Of a DNA stretch of 64,000 nucleotides, positions 34,129 to 47,030 are shown one piece after another. Origin of the DNA: Euphorbia lathyris (taxonomy: Eukaryota > Streptophyta > Magnoliopsida > Malpighiales > Euphorbiaceae); assembly GCF_963576675.1 (NCBI RefSeq), contig NC_088915.1, forward strand, positions 39,275,501 to 39,339,500. The letters are read 5' to 3'. Under the pieces are notes generated by a model. It made no database searches. It saw only the letters and a program-made list of their open reading frames with translations, and was not told the origin of the DNA. Positions within the stretch are counted from its first letter, which is position 1. Every line of letters begins with the position of its first letter. The position numbers and the translations under genes were made by a program.

Positions 34129-34632
34129 CCTCCTACTTATGTGCGTTGTGGCGGTGACCACCATGGAAGGGACTATCAAGCAGGTAGCCCTTTCGCTGGA
34201 GATGGGATGGAGATGGTCAATTATGTTGGGGGACAACAAATGTACAATCAGAACTTAACTACAATCCAAACAACTACAACTCCTACAATAACAATAATTG
34301 GAGGAGGCCTCAGCACCCGAACTTATCTTACGGGAGCTCAAACCTGAACGTACTAAGGCCTCCCAACGGTTTTGTCCAAGAGCATAGAGAACAGGGGCTT
34401 GGCATGCCACCATATGAACAGCAGAACCATGGTCATATGCCACCTTCTAAGGAGCCTGATGAAGTGGTGACCCTCCTGAAAGAGATCTCTGCCAGGCTTG
34501 CCAACAATGAAGCCTTCTACAAGGATCTGATCAATCAAGTAGCTCAGATTAACAGGGACCGACAAGAAAGGCCGCAGGGTTCTTTCCCGAGTACAACAGA
34601 GAAGAATCCAAAAATCCAGAGAAAGGAATAAG
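34129..34632 (+). pseudogene. C-terminal gag fragment of Athila-type Ty3/gypsy element
   Basis: Starts directly at the SIRE LTR end with the zinc-knuckle-like RCGGDHHGRDY, then MVNYVGGQQMYNQN and, after a frameshift near 34250, NSYNNNNWRRPQHPNLSYGS. These are the blocks before the end of Athila gag (VxYVGG ... NPGWRNHPNFSW type). It ends LLKEISARLANNEAFYKDLI ... RKE, stop at 34630-34632. The N-terminal gag is missing. Confidence 0.75.
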
Positions 34633-34796
34633 TAGCGGGAAAAATCGGTTCTCCTGGTTTTTTATTCAATTTCGAACAATCTTTTATGCTTTCAGTTCTT
34701 TATTTTTCATGAATATTTTTTATTGCTTTATTTTCAATTTATGTTTCTGTTTGTGGAATCGAATTCTCCGTAGTTTTTCCTTATTGCCTTCTCTCA

Positions 34797-34851
<55 letters not shown>

Positions 34852-35686
34852 GATTTCACCCCCCTAGGTGCCCAGCTCGTCGAGCTAGGCACCCCAGCTC
34901 CGGCGAGCTAGACGCTGCCGCCCAGCTCGCCGAGCTGGCCAACTCGGCCGAGACGAGGCCGAGTTCGGGAATTTTTCCCGAACTCTCTAATAAAAAAAAC
35001 ACAAAAATTAAAAAGATGGGGGATGAAACTCATCCCTTCTCTTACCTTCCTTCTTCTTCTACCTTCTTTCCTTCTCTCTCTAACACAACTTTAACCCCCA
35101 AATCCTTGTTTCTCAACCAAAATCAACGATTAAGGTGTGGATTCTAACCTATTTTTTATTTCAAGCATGATTCTAACATTAGTTTTTAGTTTATAAGCTT
35201 TAAATTTACTTTTTAGCTAAACCTAGGTTTTTAAGATTTTCTAACCTTCGATTTTTCCTTTACTTTCCTTGGTTCCTTTGCAAATTAATAACTTGTTAGT
35301 GATTTACACATGCTTTGGGTATGATTTGAGTTCCCAATTTTAGATTTTTGGAAAAGATTACTCAATTTGGGTATTTTCTCCATTTAAGCTTCAAAAGTTC
35401 GACTATGCGATTTATAGCCAAAACCGCGTTAATAGGACTCCATTTTTCCTCTATAACATGTTTTAGTCGCTATGGCTTGTTAATTTTGCACTAATTAGGA
35501 CCTAAGAGATAATTAGCAAACATTTAGGGACCAAACCTTGCAATTCGGTCCCTAGGTACCTAACCTTCTAGCATAATCATGTTGTGTGAATTCATTGTTT
35601 GGGTGGTTTTAACACTAACTGTTTTCTTTTGCATATATCGCTTCTAACTTATCTGTTTTGGTTACCCTTCTTATTCTCAGGAAGCC
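34633..35686. other. non-coding stretch of Athila-type element
   Basis: Contains an (AT)n microsatellite at about 34801-34850. A GC-rich block at 34861-34975 has recurring CAGCTCG(T/C)CGAGCT palindromes. A T/C-rich region ending in TTATTCTCAG (35680) looks like an intron 3' end before the next ORF. Confidence 0.55.
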
Positions 35687-36900
35687 ATGGGAAGGAAATG
35701 GAAAGACAAGGTCATTGCGGAAGAAGAGGTTGAGTTTGATGTCGAATTCATCGACTCACTACAGGTTAAGTATGAATCTCCTTTTGGTTTAACATGTGAG
35801 GAAGAGGGGTTAAGTATGCACATTTTGCAAAACAGGGCCACACCCCCGAGTCCTTGTTGATCAATCTTTCTTAGAGTCTTTAGGATTGGACAAGGATTTC
35901 AAGAAAATCCTACAGGCCCAAGGCTGGTACCATCTGGCCACAAGGAAAACTGTCGCCTACAACAATTACACCCTAGAGTTCCTAAGTACCTTGAAGAAGG
36001 AAAAACCTAAGAGTAATGACTTGTATACCTTTCGTCTAAGGGGACACCCATTTCGCCTCCGAAAAGCGGCCATAGCGGCTTGTGTGGGAGTTAAGAATGT
36101 AGAAGGGGCACTACCAGGTTTTGAAAAACCCATGACTACCGAACTAGCCTGGGAAGAAATGACTGGGTAGTCAGAATTTAACTCTAGCACCGCTACCCCG
36201 AGATCTCTACGAGATCCGCTCTTGAACCTTGTCCACAAATTCATAGCACATAATATGTTGGGCAAGCAAGAGAGCAATCAAGTCGTTACTGGCGAAGTGT
36301 TTATACTGTGGTGTGTTTCCAAAGGGAAACCGGACGATAATGTAAAAGCTATTTTTTATTATTTTTGTAACCAGCTTAGCAAAAAAACGTGGGTCACTTG
36401 GGCTTGGTTACTTGGTAACTGACTTTATCAAAGACCGGTGGAGAGACATTGTCTTTGACGAGGATGGTTACCCACCAATGCTACTTAACTCGGATTTTCT
36501 TGGGAGATCCACTTTTCAGGCAGTGTTGACTCGGGACCCAACTCAAGGAGCCAGCTCAAGTAGCCAGCCACGAAAGTGAGCACGGAGACCATCGCGACAA
36601 AGGGTAGTCAAGGAGGAGCGAGAGGGAGATAAGGAAGAAGGAGCTGCAGCTGCAGCAGAAGGGTACCAAGCGCAGTACCAAGAGCTGGGGGTTCAAGCTC
36701 AATTCCAAGCCATGAACACAATGATGATTGAGATGCATAATCTCAACCTTCAAACCTATTCTACTGTTCAGCATATGGATCAGCGTTTCATCACCTTCGA
36801 GCAAACGATGGACCGGAGACTATTCAGACTTGAGCATGTGGCTGCGGACTACTGCGAACGCTACGGCATAGAATGGCCATATCCCCCGGCCGATCAGTAA
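35687..36900 (+). pseudogene. Athila ORF1-like gene, broken
   Basis: ATG at 35687 shortly after an acceptor-like CTCAG. A frameshift near 35848 (C-run) moves it into the frame of RVLVDQSFLESLGLDKDF. Then come TLEFLSTLKKEK, GHPFRLRKAAIAACVG, a TAG at 36168 and NLVHKFIAHNMLGKQESNQV with VTGEVFILWCVS. More stops occur at 36420 and 36577. The C-terminal part (36712-36900) has a coiled-coil-like MNTMMIEMHNLNLQ and ends PPADQ. The layout resembles the Arabidopsis retrotransposon (Athila) ORF1 family. Function is unknown. Confidence 0.65.
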
Positions 36901-38414
36901 GTTGTCTTCTCCACCCTAACTCCTTTCACATGTGCTTTATTGTTTTTATATGCAATTTTGGAACTTATTGCATGATTTAAGTGTGAGGAGGAGGGGTAGA
37001 CAAACTTACAAAAAATTGTACAAATTTTTTAATTTTTGTTGCGTCGTGTCTAGTTTAGTTTTAACGTTTTTTTTTTTGTTTTTTTTTTCTGTTTTTGCAT
37101 GTTTAGGGCCTAAAAACTGAAACTTCTTTTGAATCTAAACTTCGTTATGTGTTTCTGGGAACTGAGAACCGAATCTAAAATTGCATGACAACTAGTTTAG
37201 TTGTGGGACATAACCCTTGTATCTGTAAGAGCATGAGCTAAAGATTGCATTTAGACCCTACTTTTGAAGAAATGCTAAAGTCAGTACTTAGGTAGATAAC
37301 TTAAGGATTGAAGGCATGTGATATTGAATTTGAGCTTGGGAGAGCTAGTAAGCACAAAATTGAAACCCAAAGAATTGTGAGTTGAATTTGAGCCTAAGAG
37401 CGAACATCAAAAAGCTATTTTTCTTGACATTTTTGTGTGAATGCTTTGACTTGTGGAAGATTACAGATTTTGCACCTAATACAGAGTTGAACCTGCATGC
37501 ACTGATTTGAGATGATAAACGATGAATCAGTCTCATTAGAACTAACCTTTTTTTTACCTTATTTTTATCTTTTTCATCCACTCTAGGAAGCCCCTTTGAG
37601 CCTTAATTTTGTAATTTGTAGTTTTTCTTTCTTTCTAACCCTTATTTTTGCAAACTATCACTTATTTTGTTACCTAACCCGAGTTTTTGCAAAGCTCATA
37701 TTGAGCCTTTGTTTTACTCTAGCGCTTTTTCTTATTTATGGCACTATAAGAGCAAGCCAAAAGGCTAAGAGGTGAATGAGCATTACTATTAAAAGAAAAA
37801 GAAAAAGAAAAAGAAACGAGACGAGACGAACAAAAAGGGGAGAACTTCGTACCCCAGTTCTTAAAAATCAAAACGTCTCAGAAAAAAAAAAGCTCAATCA
37901 CTCATATTTGCTAAAGCCATTTTAAACTTCGTTTTTCTAGCACTAGAACTCCTAACATTTGTTGTACCTTTAACCCTTTCTAACCACATTACAACCCCAA
38001 TTCGAGGCTGTTTTTGATATCATCGGAGTCATGTAGCATAGTAGAGGAACTCGGATGAATGTGCAAAGTCAACATAATCCTAAGTAAGAACATAAGCTAA
38101 GAGTAAACACTTTAGCCACTAAAATCGTGTGAATTGAGTGAACTACCCATGGTGAGGTGTTTTACTTAGCTATACCCTTAAGCTCGTTTAATTGGACATG
38201 TATCCTTTTCTTAAGAATATGACCAGTGATAATTGAAATGCGGCTTTTGGATATCGTATCTCTAATTTGTACTTCCAAATATATGTAATTACAGATGCTC
38301 GAGATTATGTCAGGCACCTAGTAAAACCAGGAGGTTTTTCTAGCTTGGCTAGTGATCGCGGGTTTAGTTTTTAGTTTACTTAGGGACAAGTAAAGTTTTA
38401 AGTGTGAGGAGGTT
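36901..38414 (+). other. 3' untranslated part of Athila-type element with polypurine tract
   Basis: T-rich and AT-rich with no gene. A GAAAAAGAAAAAGAAACGAGACGAGACG purine run sits near 37797-37829. It ends with GGGACAAGTAAAGTTTTAAG and GTGTGAGGAGGTT, the usual Athila-type 3' border. Confidence 0.6.
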
Positions 38415-39843
38415 TGATAGGGGTCAAAAAAACCCTATCTTTAGTACGGTTTTAGGGCAGTTTTAGTTTACTTTTCCATCAATAAGCGAGCAATTCTCTC
38501 ATGTGTGTGTACTAGTTAGATTTTGTATATGTTTTATTTACTTTTGTGGTTTAAGTTCGTTTTCTAATCATTTTTGGGCCAATATTGCCAAACTAGCACG
38601 TATGTTAGCTTTCAATTTTCTATTATGGCTAATTGATCCACTAAAAAGTCGCACCAAACGGAGTGTTCACTCAAAACAAGCGATTGGTGGGTCAATTTAG
38701 CCTCAGAACTAATATCATTTGGAGTTTACGTGTGTGTGCAGGTCAAAACAGGAACAAGTTTGGGCGAAAATTGCATCTCGGGGACACCCGACAGTCACGC
38801 AGGGCATTTGGGCATCACCGCTCATCGAAACTGGCATGCAGGAAGTCTTTTGAATGATTCCAGGCCCCACGACGCCACATTTTGACCCCACTCTTCCCAC
38901 CTGCAATAGGAAATGCAGTCAGTCAGATTTGGGACTCAAACCGCAACTATAAATAGGACTTTCATTATTTAAATTAGATATCTTTTAATTGTGTAAAAAC
39001 CCTAGCTTTCCCCCTTGAAGAATCATCTCCACCTCCTCCATCTCCTTCAACCTCCATTGAAGAACATTCGAAGCTCCGCTCACCGAGGATTATTCAAGGT
39101 TCCTCCTTAAGTCCTAGGAAGACGCCTGCAGTGGTAGACAGGTTCCCTGAAAGGGATTTTCTTACTCTTTTTATAACTTGTTTATCTCTTGATCCAGTCT
39201 ATGAATCCTAGGCTCATTGTATCTCCGTGACAATATTCTTCAGCTTTAATGATAATTTAGTTCTTGTTTTATTCAATTGATTTATTTATTTAATCTTTGT
39301 CTTACGCTTTGTCTGATTGGTTTAACTCATTCATAAATCCAAATATTAAGTTGGCACATATTGCGAGCTGAATCTGACCTAGTCAGAGCCTATAAGATTG
39401 ACAACCTTATAGATGATTAAGCCCAAATTGCTGAGCCTTAGAGCTAGTTTTGGTCTTATAAGGGAATCATGAACTAGGAACCACACAAGGATAAGTAGGG
39501 TTAATCGTCTCAGACACAAGTGACTTAGATTAGGTTTTTAATTGGTTGTCTGAACATCCTATATTCATCATTATCGTACCATTCCACATCCCTTCGGGTA
39601 ATTACATTATTGGAAGATCACTTATGAGTAGAATAACTTTGTTAGGAGTAGTTTAACTTAATCAAAACCAAAGTCTAAACCCCCCAAAGCCTAGATAACA
39701 CTAGAAACCGAGTAGATCGATACTTGCAAGAATAAATCCTGTGGATTCGATACCTGGACTTGTCCAGATTTTATTACTTGATAACGACGGGGTACACTTA
39801 TCCCTTAGTGAGTCTATCAGACCGACATTTGTTAAGCGCATCA
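38415..39843 (+). repeat. 3' LTR of Athila-type element
   Basis: About 1429 bp, starting TGATAGGGGTC right after the polypurine tract. The probable end is GCGCATCA (39843), which complements the start (TGAT/ATCA). TATA box CTATAAATAG near 38947. Its last 200 bases resemble those of the LTR ending at 24416 (ACGACGGGGTACACTT). Confidence 0.75.
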
Positions 39844-41319
39844 GTTGGCTCATGATGTCAGCACTTAATGGAGTATCTATCTCTATTGTTGTTGATTCAT
39901 TAGTCTGAAATCATTCATCCTTCATTGCATGCCGAAGGTGTCCCTTAATGAGGCTCAGAACTTCCTCCTTAAGCAAAAATTCTTTTTCCTTTTGCTTCAG
40001 TTAGGGGTGAACATGGTCCAGTTCGGTTTAAAAACCAAACTGCACCAAACAAAACCGAACCAAATAAAAGTAATTTTTATAAACCAAACTGAACCAAATT
40101 GTAATTCGGTTCGGTTCTATTCCAAATCAAATCATAAATAATTAATAATGTTCCTGCAATTTTATTAATGTTTTATATTATTATCCATTTACTTGGTTTA
40201 TAAATTATGTAAAATATTAAACAGTAATATTTCTGAAATTTTTTTATAATGTTATGTTGCTGGAATATATTTTTTTTAATAAATTATCACGTTTATTGTC
40301 TAAGTTAGTAATTATAATTTATATATATCTCTGTATTAGTGTACTGTATTAATAGCAATTGTATTGCAAGTACATTACGTACTAACCATCTAATAATACT
40401 CTAATTAGTAGTTCTAATAATTCTCCAATTCGATCTTTATATCAACTTTTGCTAGCTTTATTTTTAATATCTAAATAATGCTCCAATTCGGTTTTTTTCG
40501 GTTTATACCTGCATCGAACCGAACCGAATTGCAATTTGGTTCGGTTTTTTCGATTCGGTTTTTAGTTTTTGGTTCAGTTTTGCTCACTCCTAGCTTCGGT
40601 CGCTCTAAGCCACAACGATCAAGAGATTTGGACACTCCTGAATTTCTTTTGTATGCCTCATAGCGAAGAATCAAAGATTCGGTAGAATCATGACGATTAT
40701 TCCTTCGTCGCTTCAGAGACCTTGAATCTCCTCTCCTTGACACCAGCTACGGCCTGACTGGAGAATGTGAGTGATGACGTCTTTGATACTGAGGACCACT
40801 TGATCTTTCTCTAGACCTTCCCCTTCTAACTTCTGGATGATACTCTTCGGAAAGACTTCTTTTCCTTGGACATGTTTTCATTGTATGATGTCTAGTAGGA
40901 CAAGCAATGGAACTGCCTCCTTCCTTAAATATCCTTGCCTCCAACTGCTCTAAACGCATAACCTCCGTCTGTGAAGCATGATTTGCACGAAGAATAATCA
41001 TTGAATCCTGTACGGAGCCTATGTTATAAATCAACTGCTTCGTAAGGTTGTCCATGAAACAACATTGCTCCAGATCCAGTGATCTTAAACAAGCCTCAAT
41101 TCATTGATCCAATGCTAATGTAACAAAGATAAGCGAAATCTGATTATTACTAGAATCAAGCAAGACATGACTGTGAGTAGCTGAAGCACTAGTCAAGTCC
41201 TCCATTCTTTGACTGAACGGAGTCGAAGAATGTACAACTAGTTGAGCGATTTATGGAGTAACTTGTTGAAGAACAGGCTCAATTGAGGGACGAACGATAG
41301 AAGAGTGAACATAGACCAT
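39844..41319 (-). pseudogene. gag-like fragment of a minus-strand LTR retroelement
   Basis: Minus-strand frame from ATG 41319, with stops at about 41253, 41100 and 40744. It reads SFSQRMEDLTSASATHSH-like and MDNLTKQLIYNIGSVQDSMI sequence. Further on come an Arg/Ser-rich part (RRGRSRERSS) and KRRRNNRHDSTESLILRYEA. A MITE (40003-40594) interrupts it, then KQKEKEFLLKEEVLSLIKGH-like sequence continues down to 39844, where the Athila LTR begins. It is a gag by position (just after an LTR on the same strand) and composition. The lineage is uncertain. Confidence 0.5.
40003..40594. mobile_element. MITE with TAGGGGTGA-type ends
   Basis: Left end TTAGGGGTGAACATGG and right end (reverse) CTAGGAGTGAGCAAAACTG form imperfect terminal inverted repeats. 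Inside, CGGTTCGGTTT/AAACCGAACCG words repeat at both ends and the centre is AT-rich. About 590 bp. It lies inside the gag-like frame. A target duplication was not resolved. Confidence 0.65.
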
Positions 41320-41327
41320 CTTGTTAC

Positions 41328-43146
41328 TGAAGGAAAATAGACAAGCCTAGGCGTAGCGGAATAATAAAATTTTATCTATTTTATCTATTTCCCTTTTTCA
41401 AGATATGTTAATTGGTATTTCATATAAAGAGGGATAGAATGAAATACCTTTTCTGAAGAACTATCTACAATTGTAAACGAAGTGCCCACAACTCTTAATC
41501 TGTGTATCACGAACAACAAAAGAAACAACATAGAAAAGAATAACTAATCAGTAATCAACCTTAATAATAGCAATCACAATGATTGCCTCTAACAGAAATC
41601 GATACGAGATCAAAGAGAGAGTAAGAAATAATGTAGATTAGCTGAGACGAAGACGGAACGGTTCCTCCAGCCCTTCTCTTTAGTGTTGGACGAATTATGG
41701 GGTTAGGGAGTCTATTTATAGACTTCTCAAAACCCTAATCCTAGTTGTGTTAGGTAATTAAATAATTGGAATCTTATTCGGAATAGGATTCCTAATTAGA
41801 TAATTAAATAAACACTTTACTACTATCTAAATAATAACTAATTATATCTAGATAATTATTATTAATCAAATTAATAATTAATTAATGTTAGGGATAATTA
41901 ATTAGAGTTTCAATCACATAAACTTCTAATTAATATTATCAGATAATCCTTTAATTTAATTCATAACCATAATCAAATTATAATTATTAATCAAATTAAT
42001 TTATCCCTAATTAATCTACAAATTTCGGCCCATATATATAGTGTCTCACTAATTACATTTTCGTCCTCTGATTCCAAGTCCCATATGTGACTCATTAGGT
42101 TCTTTATTGCCACTAGCCGTATATATCCTTTGAAATTATTCATCACGATTAATTCCAACATATATATAACGGAATACCGTCGCGAGCTGTTACTAGCAGA
42201 ACCTATGATATTCCCCCAGAGCAATTAAGAAGTCAGGTTGATAACTGACGTTAACCTTTCTGTATTAGGTACAGTATAATACGATCCTTCATCAACTATA
42301 TCCTGTTGGTCAATTCCTTATAACCATGGAACGTGTCAAGGTTACATATAACGAAGAGTCTGGTTTTACTTGTACAGGTTGAATTCACTCTGAAAAGATA
42401 AGTTAAGTGAAATGTTCATTTCTACTCTTAACTCTATCACCTTGCAAGGATTTCAGTCAATTCACCACAAGCGGCCATTTGGATATATCTCCCACTTATC
42501 GGGAGTGACGAATGCTCAATCTGACATTAACTATTCTACAATTACTTCGTGTGATACCCAACCCTACTCTCACACACCCCAGGCTCTCACCTGTTGGATC
42601 GTGCTCGCACAAAATCAAAGTATCAGACTCCATAATCTAGAATCACTAAGTAACGAATGTTTGAGTCTGAGGATTAGTTATACCTACTAATACCAATGAG
42701 ATAAACAGTTGACACATTAGATAAATCAATCCATGCTGTTATCTCAAGTCGGGTCCCAATCCTAATGAACTCCTTCACTGGATCCATGTAACTGTCTAGA
42801 TATCCAAATATCTAAAGCTTGTGAGATCAGCTTTCTGTCTCGATAGAAAACATTGTTACATGCAAGTCTCAACAGTAATATGCCAACCCCTATAACATAT
42901 TGCTTGACTTGGGTTTACTTTAAGTCTATTGGTCTATTATAAAGTACAGTCTTACTTCATGCTTGTATGAACACTTTATAACTACTTAAATAAACTTAGG
43001 GTTACTTTCTTTATGAAAGATTTGTGCCTTTATATATAGTTACATTTTAATGCTATATATCTGATTAAACAAATGATCGAATAAACAATTTATTCATTAA
43101 TATTAATATCCTAAAACAATTGTCTTTAGGACACTAAACTCCAACA
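41328..43146 (-). repeat. probable LTR on minus strand
   Basis: On the minus strand it begins TGTTGGAGTTTAGTGTCCTA (43146), a start familiar from plant Copia LTRs. It plausibly ends TTTTCCTTCA (41328), nine bases before the gag-like ATG. Length 1819 bp. No second LTR was found, and the primer site is missing or altered, so the call is moderate. Confidence 0.55.
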
Positions 43147-43861
43147 GTTACGAGATTCAATCCATGTTCACCGCACCAATTGATATCGGAATATCCAATT
43201 AAACTCTGTTTGCTTGCTTCAGGTCACCTGAGAAGAAAGAACACAGTCAGACAAGGGTCGGAATCCGATGAACCCTCTCTGATGCTTAAGTAACTCATGG
43301 GATAACTATTTACCTTTTGGTTTGTGCCTTTATACACGTGTCAACATATCATAGGTTCGGATCCTATAATTCCGCAATAAGTAGAGTTGAGTGTGTATGT
43401 GATGTCTGAAGCTCCCTTTCCATCTTTACCTTCCGAAAAGGTCCTTCTTGATGGGTTGGCCTAATGTCCTGGTAATTAATAGGTCTGGGCTTGGTTCGGT
43501 TAAGCCTATAATGTCACTAATTACCATATCATATACATATATTATGAGATATTTCCAATTAAATATCTGATACTATAACTATAATTAACTTAAACAAAAA
43601 ACTTTAGTACTTTACATATGTTATTTTATTTTATTTTATAGTTGAAAAGAGTATAATAAACAAAGAAACTGAAGAAACAAATTATAGCAGTATTGTTCGG
43701 TTCTAACATGAACCAACCCGAATTAGTTTGGTTCAGTTCGGATCCAATTGAAATTCGGTTTGGTTCGGTTTATAAAAATTGAGGTTATTTAGTTCGGTTT
43801 GATTTTTGGACCGCACTGGATCGTGCTCACCCCTACCTCTTTATCCTTTTATAAATTTCCC
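43147..43861. other. unassigned DNA with a second MITE end of the TAGGGGTGA family
   Basis: 43730-43836 holds GGTTCGGTTT repeats and ends GTGCTCACCCCTAC, matching the end of the MITE at 40003-40594. The other end may be near 43480 (TAGGTCTGGGCTTGG). The rest (43147-43480) has no recognised feature. Confidence 0.45.
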
Positions 43862-45430
43862 ACATGAAAATTGAAGAAACTTCATCTTCCATAATTGGCA
43901 TCGAAGTTTGGTTGGGCAATGTTTCAGTCATATTAGTTTTGAAGTGCTCTCCCATCTCATTAAAATGTAACATTGACAAAGAAATCTCAAAGTGTTTGAA
44001 AAACTTTCACAATGATGCTTTATTATCCAAGTCTTTTTTCAACAAAGAATTCATTGACTCGCATCTGCCCGTAGCTTTTGCACCGCCAAAATAATGACCA
44101 CGAAGAAAAGTGGCTGCCCAGTGCTTTCTAGTCATGTACTGTGCCTTTATCCATGCATTGCCATCCAAATATTATTTTTCTACCATCTCAATCCATTTCA
44201 CCTCTCATTCAGCCTCTTCGTAGTATCTAGTATGTTACAAAAAAATATAAACAACAAAATCAGTAATGAAATTAGTATCTAAGAGATCATAAACTTAACA
44301 TCATAAATATAATTTATTACCTGAAAATAAACTTTCTGAAATCAGTATTGAAACATGAGGCTTTAATATGTGCAACTACATTCTTTAATATTTTCCATGA
44401 GCAAATACGATGTGGAATTCCCAGTATTGTAGCTTCTAGTGCCTTGCTCATTGATTTGCAACCATTCGTCAACACTATTTTCGGCATCTTGCCATCCATA
44501 CACGCTAAAAATGTTTCCAATAGCCAAACATAATTTTATGTAGTCTCATCTTGGAGGAGCCCAACTCTAAACACACATGTTTTGTCATGATTGTTTGATC
44601 CAAGCAGAATAACCAATGGTTTTCCGTACCTGTAAGGAGTATTATTAATCCGATAAAAAAATAGATCGAATAAAAAAAAACTTATTAGATTTTACTGTAA
44701 ATAAAAAAAGGATTATAAAAATATACATTTTATTCTTGTAAGTAGCATCAAAAGATAAACAATCACTAAACAATTTGTAATCAACTTGGCAACTACCTTC
44801 AGACCAGAATAAATTTCTTAGTCTTCTATCCTCATTTACCTCATACTTGTAGAAACACTTATCGTCTGCTCCTCTTTTCGATTCAAGTAAACACTTCGCT
44901 CTGTTTGTGTCGGTATCATCCAAAGTTGAATTATCTTTTGCAATTACCTTGTACATGTCACTTTTTAGAAATCATACATTTTGCCAACCATCATTAACTT
45001 CTACCAAGTAATTATAACATTGAAATGTATAATTCCAGCTCTCTTTATTTACAATGCTTGCTCCTTAGTAGAATCACTGGTTTTTTCTGGGAGATCTCAG
45101 AAATAATTTTTCACTTGATACTGCTAGTTTGTGTGTATGGTGGGTATTGAAGCATTTAACTATCCAATTTCTATCTCTTCTATCGATATTAATCCTGAAC
45201 TCCACTTTACAATCCGTTCTAGTTATTGGACGTACTTCTTGAGACCTATTTTCAGTATTACAATATTTTGCTTCTCTAACACATGCACATGAGCAAACCC
45301 AATCTCTAACGATTATATTATAGTTTTAGTCTGCCCTTTTTAATTTTCTCCTAACATGAAACCCCATATACAACCTATAAAAAGACTGACCATCACTTTC
45401 CATTTTTAAAGACGACGCTTAGCGTGTCCC
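43862..45430 (-). pseudogene. FAR1/FRS-type (MULE transposase-derived) gene, decayed
   Basis: Minus-strand pieces appear in the right order. A FAR1 DNA-binding region (about 45400-45080) has a YMGFHVRR block, a CSC.C block and ITRTDCKVEFRI. A MULE transposase core follows with CFYKYEVNEDRRLRNLFWSE (about 44840) and VDYKLFSDCLSFDATYK, then YGKPLVILLGSNNH and GLLQDET. Next come MPKIVLTNGCKSMSKAL and IPHRICSWKILKN (44510-44370), and, near 44220-44000, a TRKHWAATFLRGHYFGG, RCESMNSLLKKDL block. Stops and shifts are many. The C-terminal zinc (SWIM) part is missing where a MITE end abuts. It could be a domesticated FRS gene gone dead or a MULE remnant; no terminal inverted repeats were seen. Confidence 0.8.
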
Positions 45431-47030
45431 TTCCGGTGTATGCATTCTTTTATATTTATACTTTAACATTTTATCATGTTTTTAGATTAAAGTATTTATA
45501 TCAGAGTCGCCACCCGAATTTAATACTCGTGAACATATCAAAAGGTTAGATAGCACACAGGCTCACAACATACTATCTCTTCAGAGTTAGGTTCGGGACT
45601 TAAACGGTTCAAGAGTCTGATTAATAAACATGTAGACTTGTCTGTTATTAAAATATGATCATATTTCCATTCTAGATTCAGTTTTATATCGTTTGATCGT
45701 TCGAAAGCGATAAATAAATATTGAAATGTAAATTATTACATAATTTTCACAAATGGCACAAATAGCCCTAATACATCAAATCTAGCCCTAGGAAATAAAT
45801 CTATTAAACCTATAAGACAATAAACGTTAGCTGCGGGTGCTTTGGGACCCGTCTTTCGGATTTAAACTACGACGCCAGACTCGGATCAAATAGGACTCAT
45901 TTATTTCTAAGATCTAATCACGTAGCATGCAATTATTTGGAAGCCTAATTTAGTTGTCTAAATAGATTTTAATAGAAATGCCCAAAATACCCCTATCCCG
46001 GGATTGCTTTTGTCTTCATTTGTAAACGTGGACAGAATGTATTAAATTTATCGAAAATAGAAATCTAAACTACCCGGACAAGAAAACAGGTTTCTGCCCG
46101 AAAAGTTCCATGTTACTGATCTAGGATGATCCCCGATCGGTAATAGGGGTCCTCAATCGAGGAAGGTATCCTCGATCGAGGATTGCCTTTCGGGCAGACT
46201 CTCTGTTTTAATGTCGAAACCAGAAAACAAGGGGAGAAATGTACAAAATTAAAGAAATAGGGAGCAAACAGTAAGGAATGGGCTTTTAAAACCCTTTAGA
46301 TGTTACCTCCGAAATGCTTTTCCAATTTTTTGTGTTATGTAGGCCGACGTACGCGTAGTCTTGACTTTGAGAAGCAACCCGGACCCTGTAGCAAGCAATT
46401 TGCAATGATCAGAATATGGTATCCCATGAACTTGAACCGAAATTCACTGATTTAAAGGAGTTTTTGACCCAAAAGATCAATTCTGGAAGTTTAGTGACTT
46501 CAGAATTGATAATTAGTGAGGAACAATTGTGATGAACGTGTTTCATTAACTAATGTACTTGAAATAGTGTTGATTTTGGGTGTTTGAACCTTTGAAAATG
46601 GTTTATTCGGTAGAAATGGTGTGAAAAACCTCTCCTTTTCACTCACTTTCACTAGGTTTCAAGTGTTTTCACTCAATTTCACCTTCTTTTCCTTCTCTTT
46701 TCTCTCTTTTTCTTTTTCAAAATATTTGTTTTTTTAAAGTTCTCTCATCCTATCAGTTTTCTCCCTTTCTTGTAGTGGAGATGGGACAAAAAAAATTGCC
46801 AAAAAACTGGCTAAAAACTGCATGAACCCGTCAAAGATCCCTAATCGAAGACCCTCATCCCCGATCGGGGAATAGTTCCTCGATCGAAAGTTATTTTTGA
46901 CTTCGAGTATTTTTAATAGAGAAATGATAGATCAAAATATAATTTTGATAAGATAAAGTAAAGCAAACTAAAACGACTCAAAAAATGAGGTGCAAGTCTT
47001 TAGCTCGTATCTCGCACAGTGCGTCATGTG
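45431..47030. other. unassigned 1.6 kb with CGATCG palindromes
   Basis: No ORF of note. The phrase ATCAGAGTCGCCACCCGAAT near 45500 resembles a repeat common in plant LTR elements. Palindromes CCTCGATCGAGG (46170-46181) and CCCCGATCGGGG (46859-46870) plus three looser copies cluster at 46130-46190 and 46845-46890. It is probably a retroelement remnant; the class is not determined. Confidence 0.4.

Larger units (their letters stand above)
34129..39843 (+). mobile_element. Athila-type Ty3/gypsy element, 3' half
   Basis: Holds a gag end, a long non-coding stretch, an Athila ORF1-like gene, a 3' untranslated region, a polypurine tract (GTGTGAGGAGGTT before 38415) and a 3' LTR. There is no pol, so this is either an internally deleted non-autonomous form or a recombinant. 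The upstream border is the SIRE LTR end. Confidence 0.75.
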
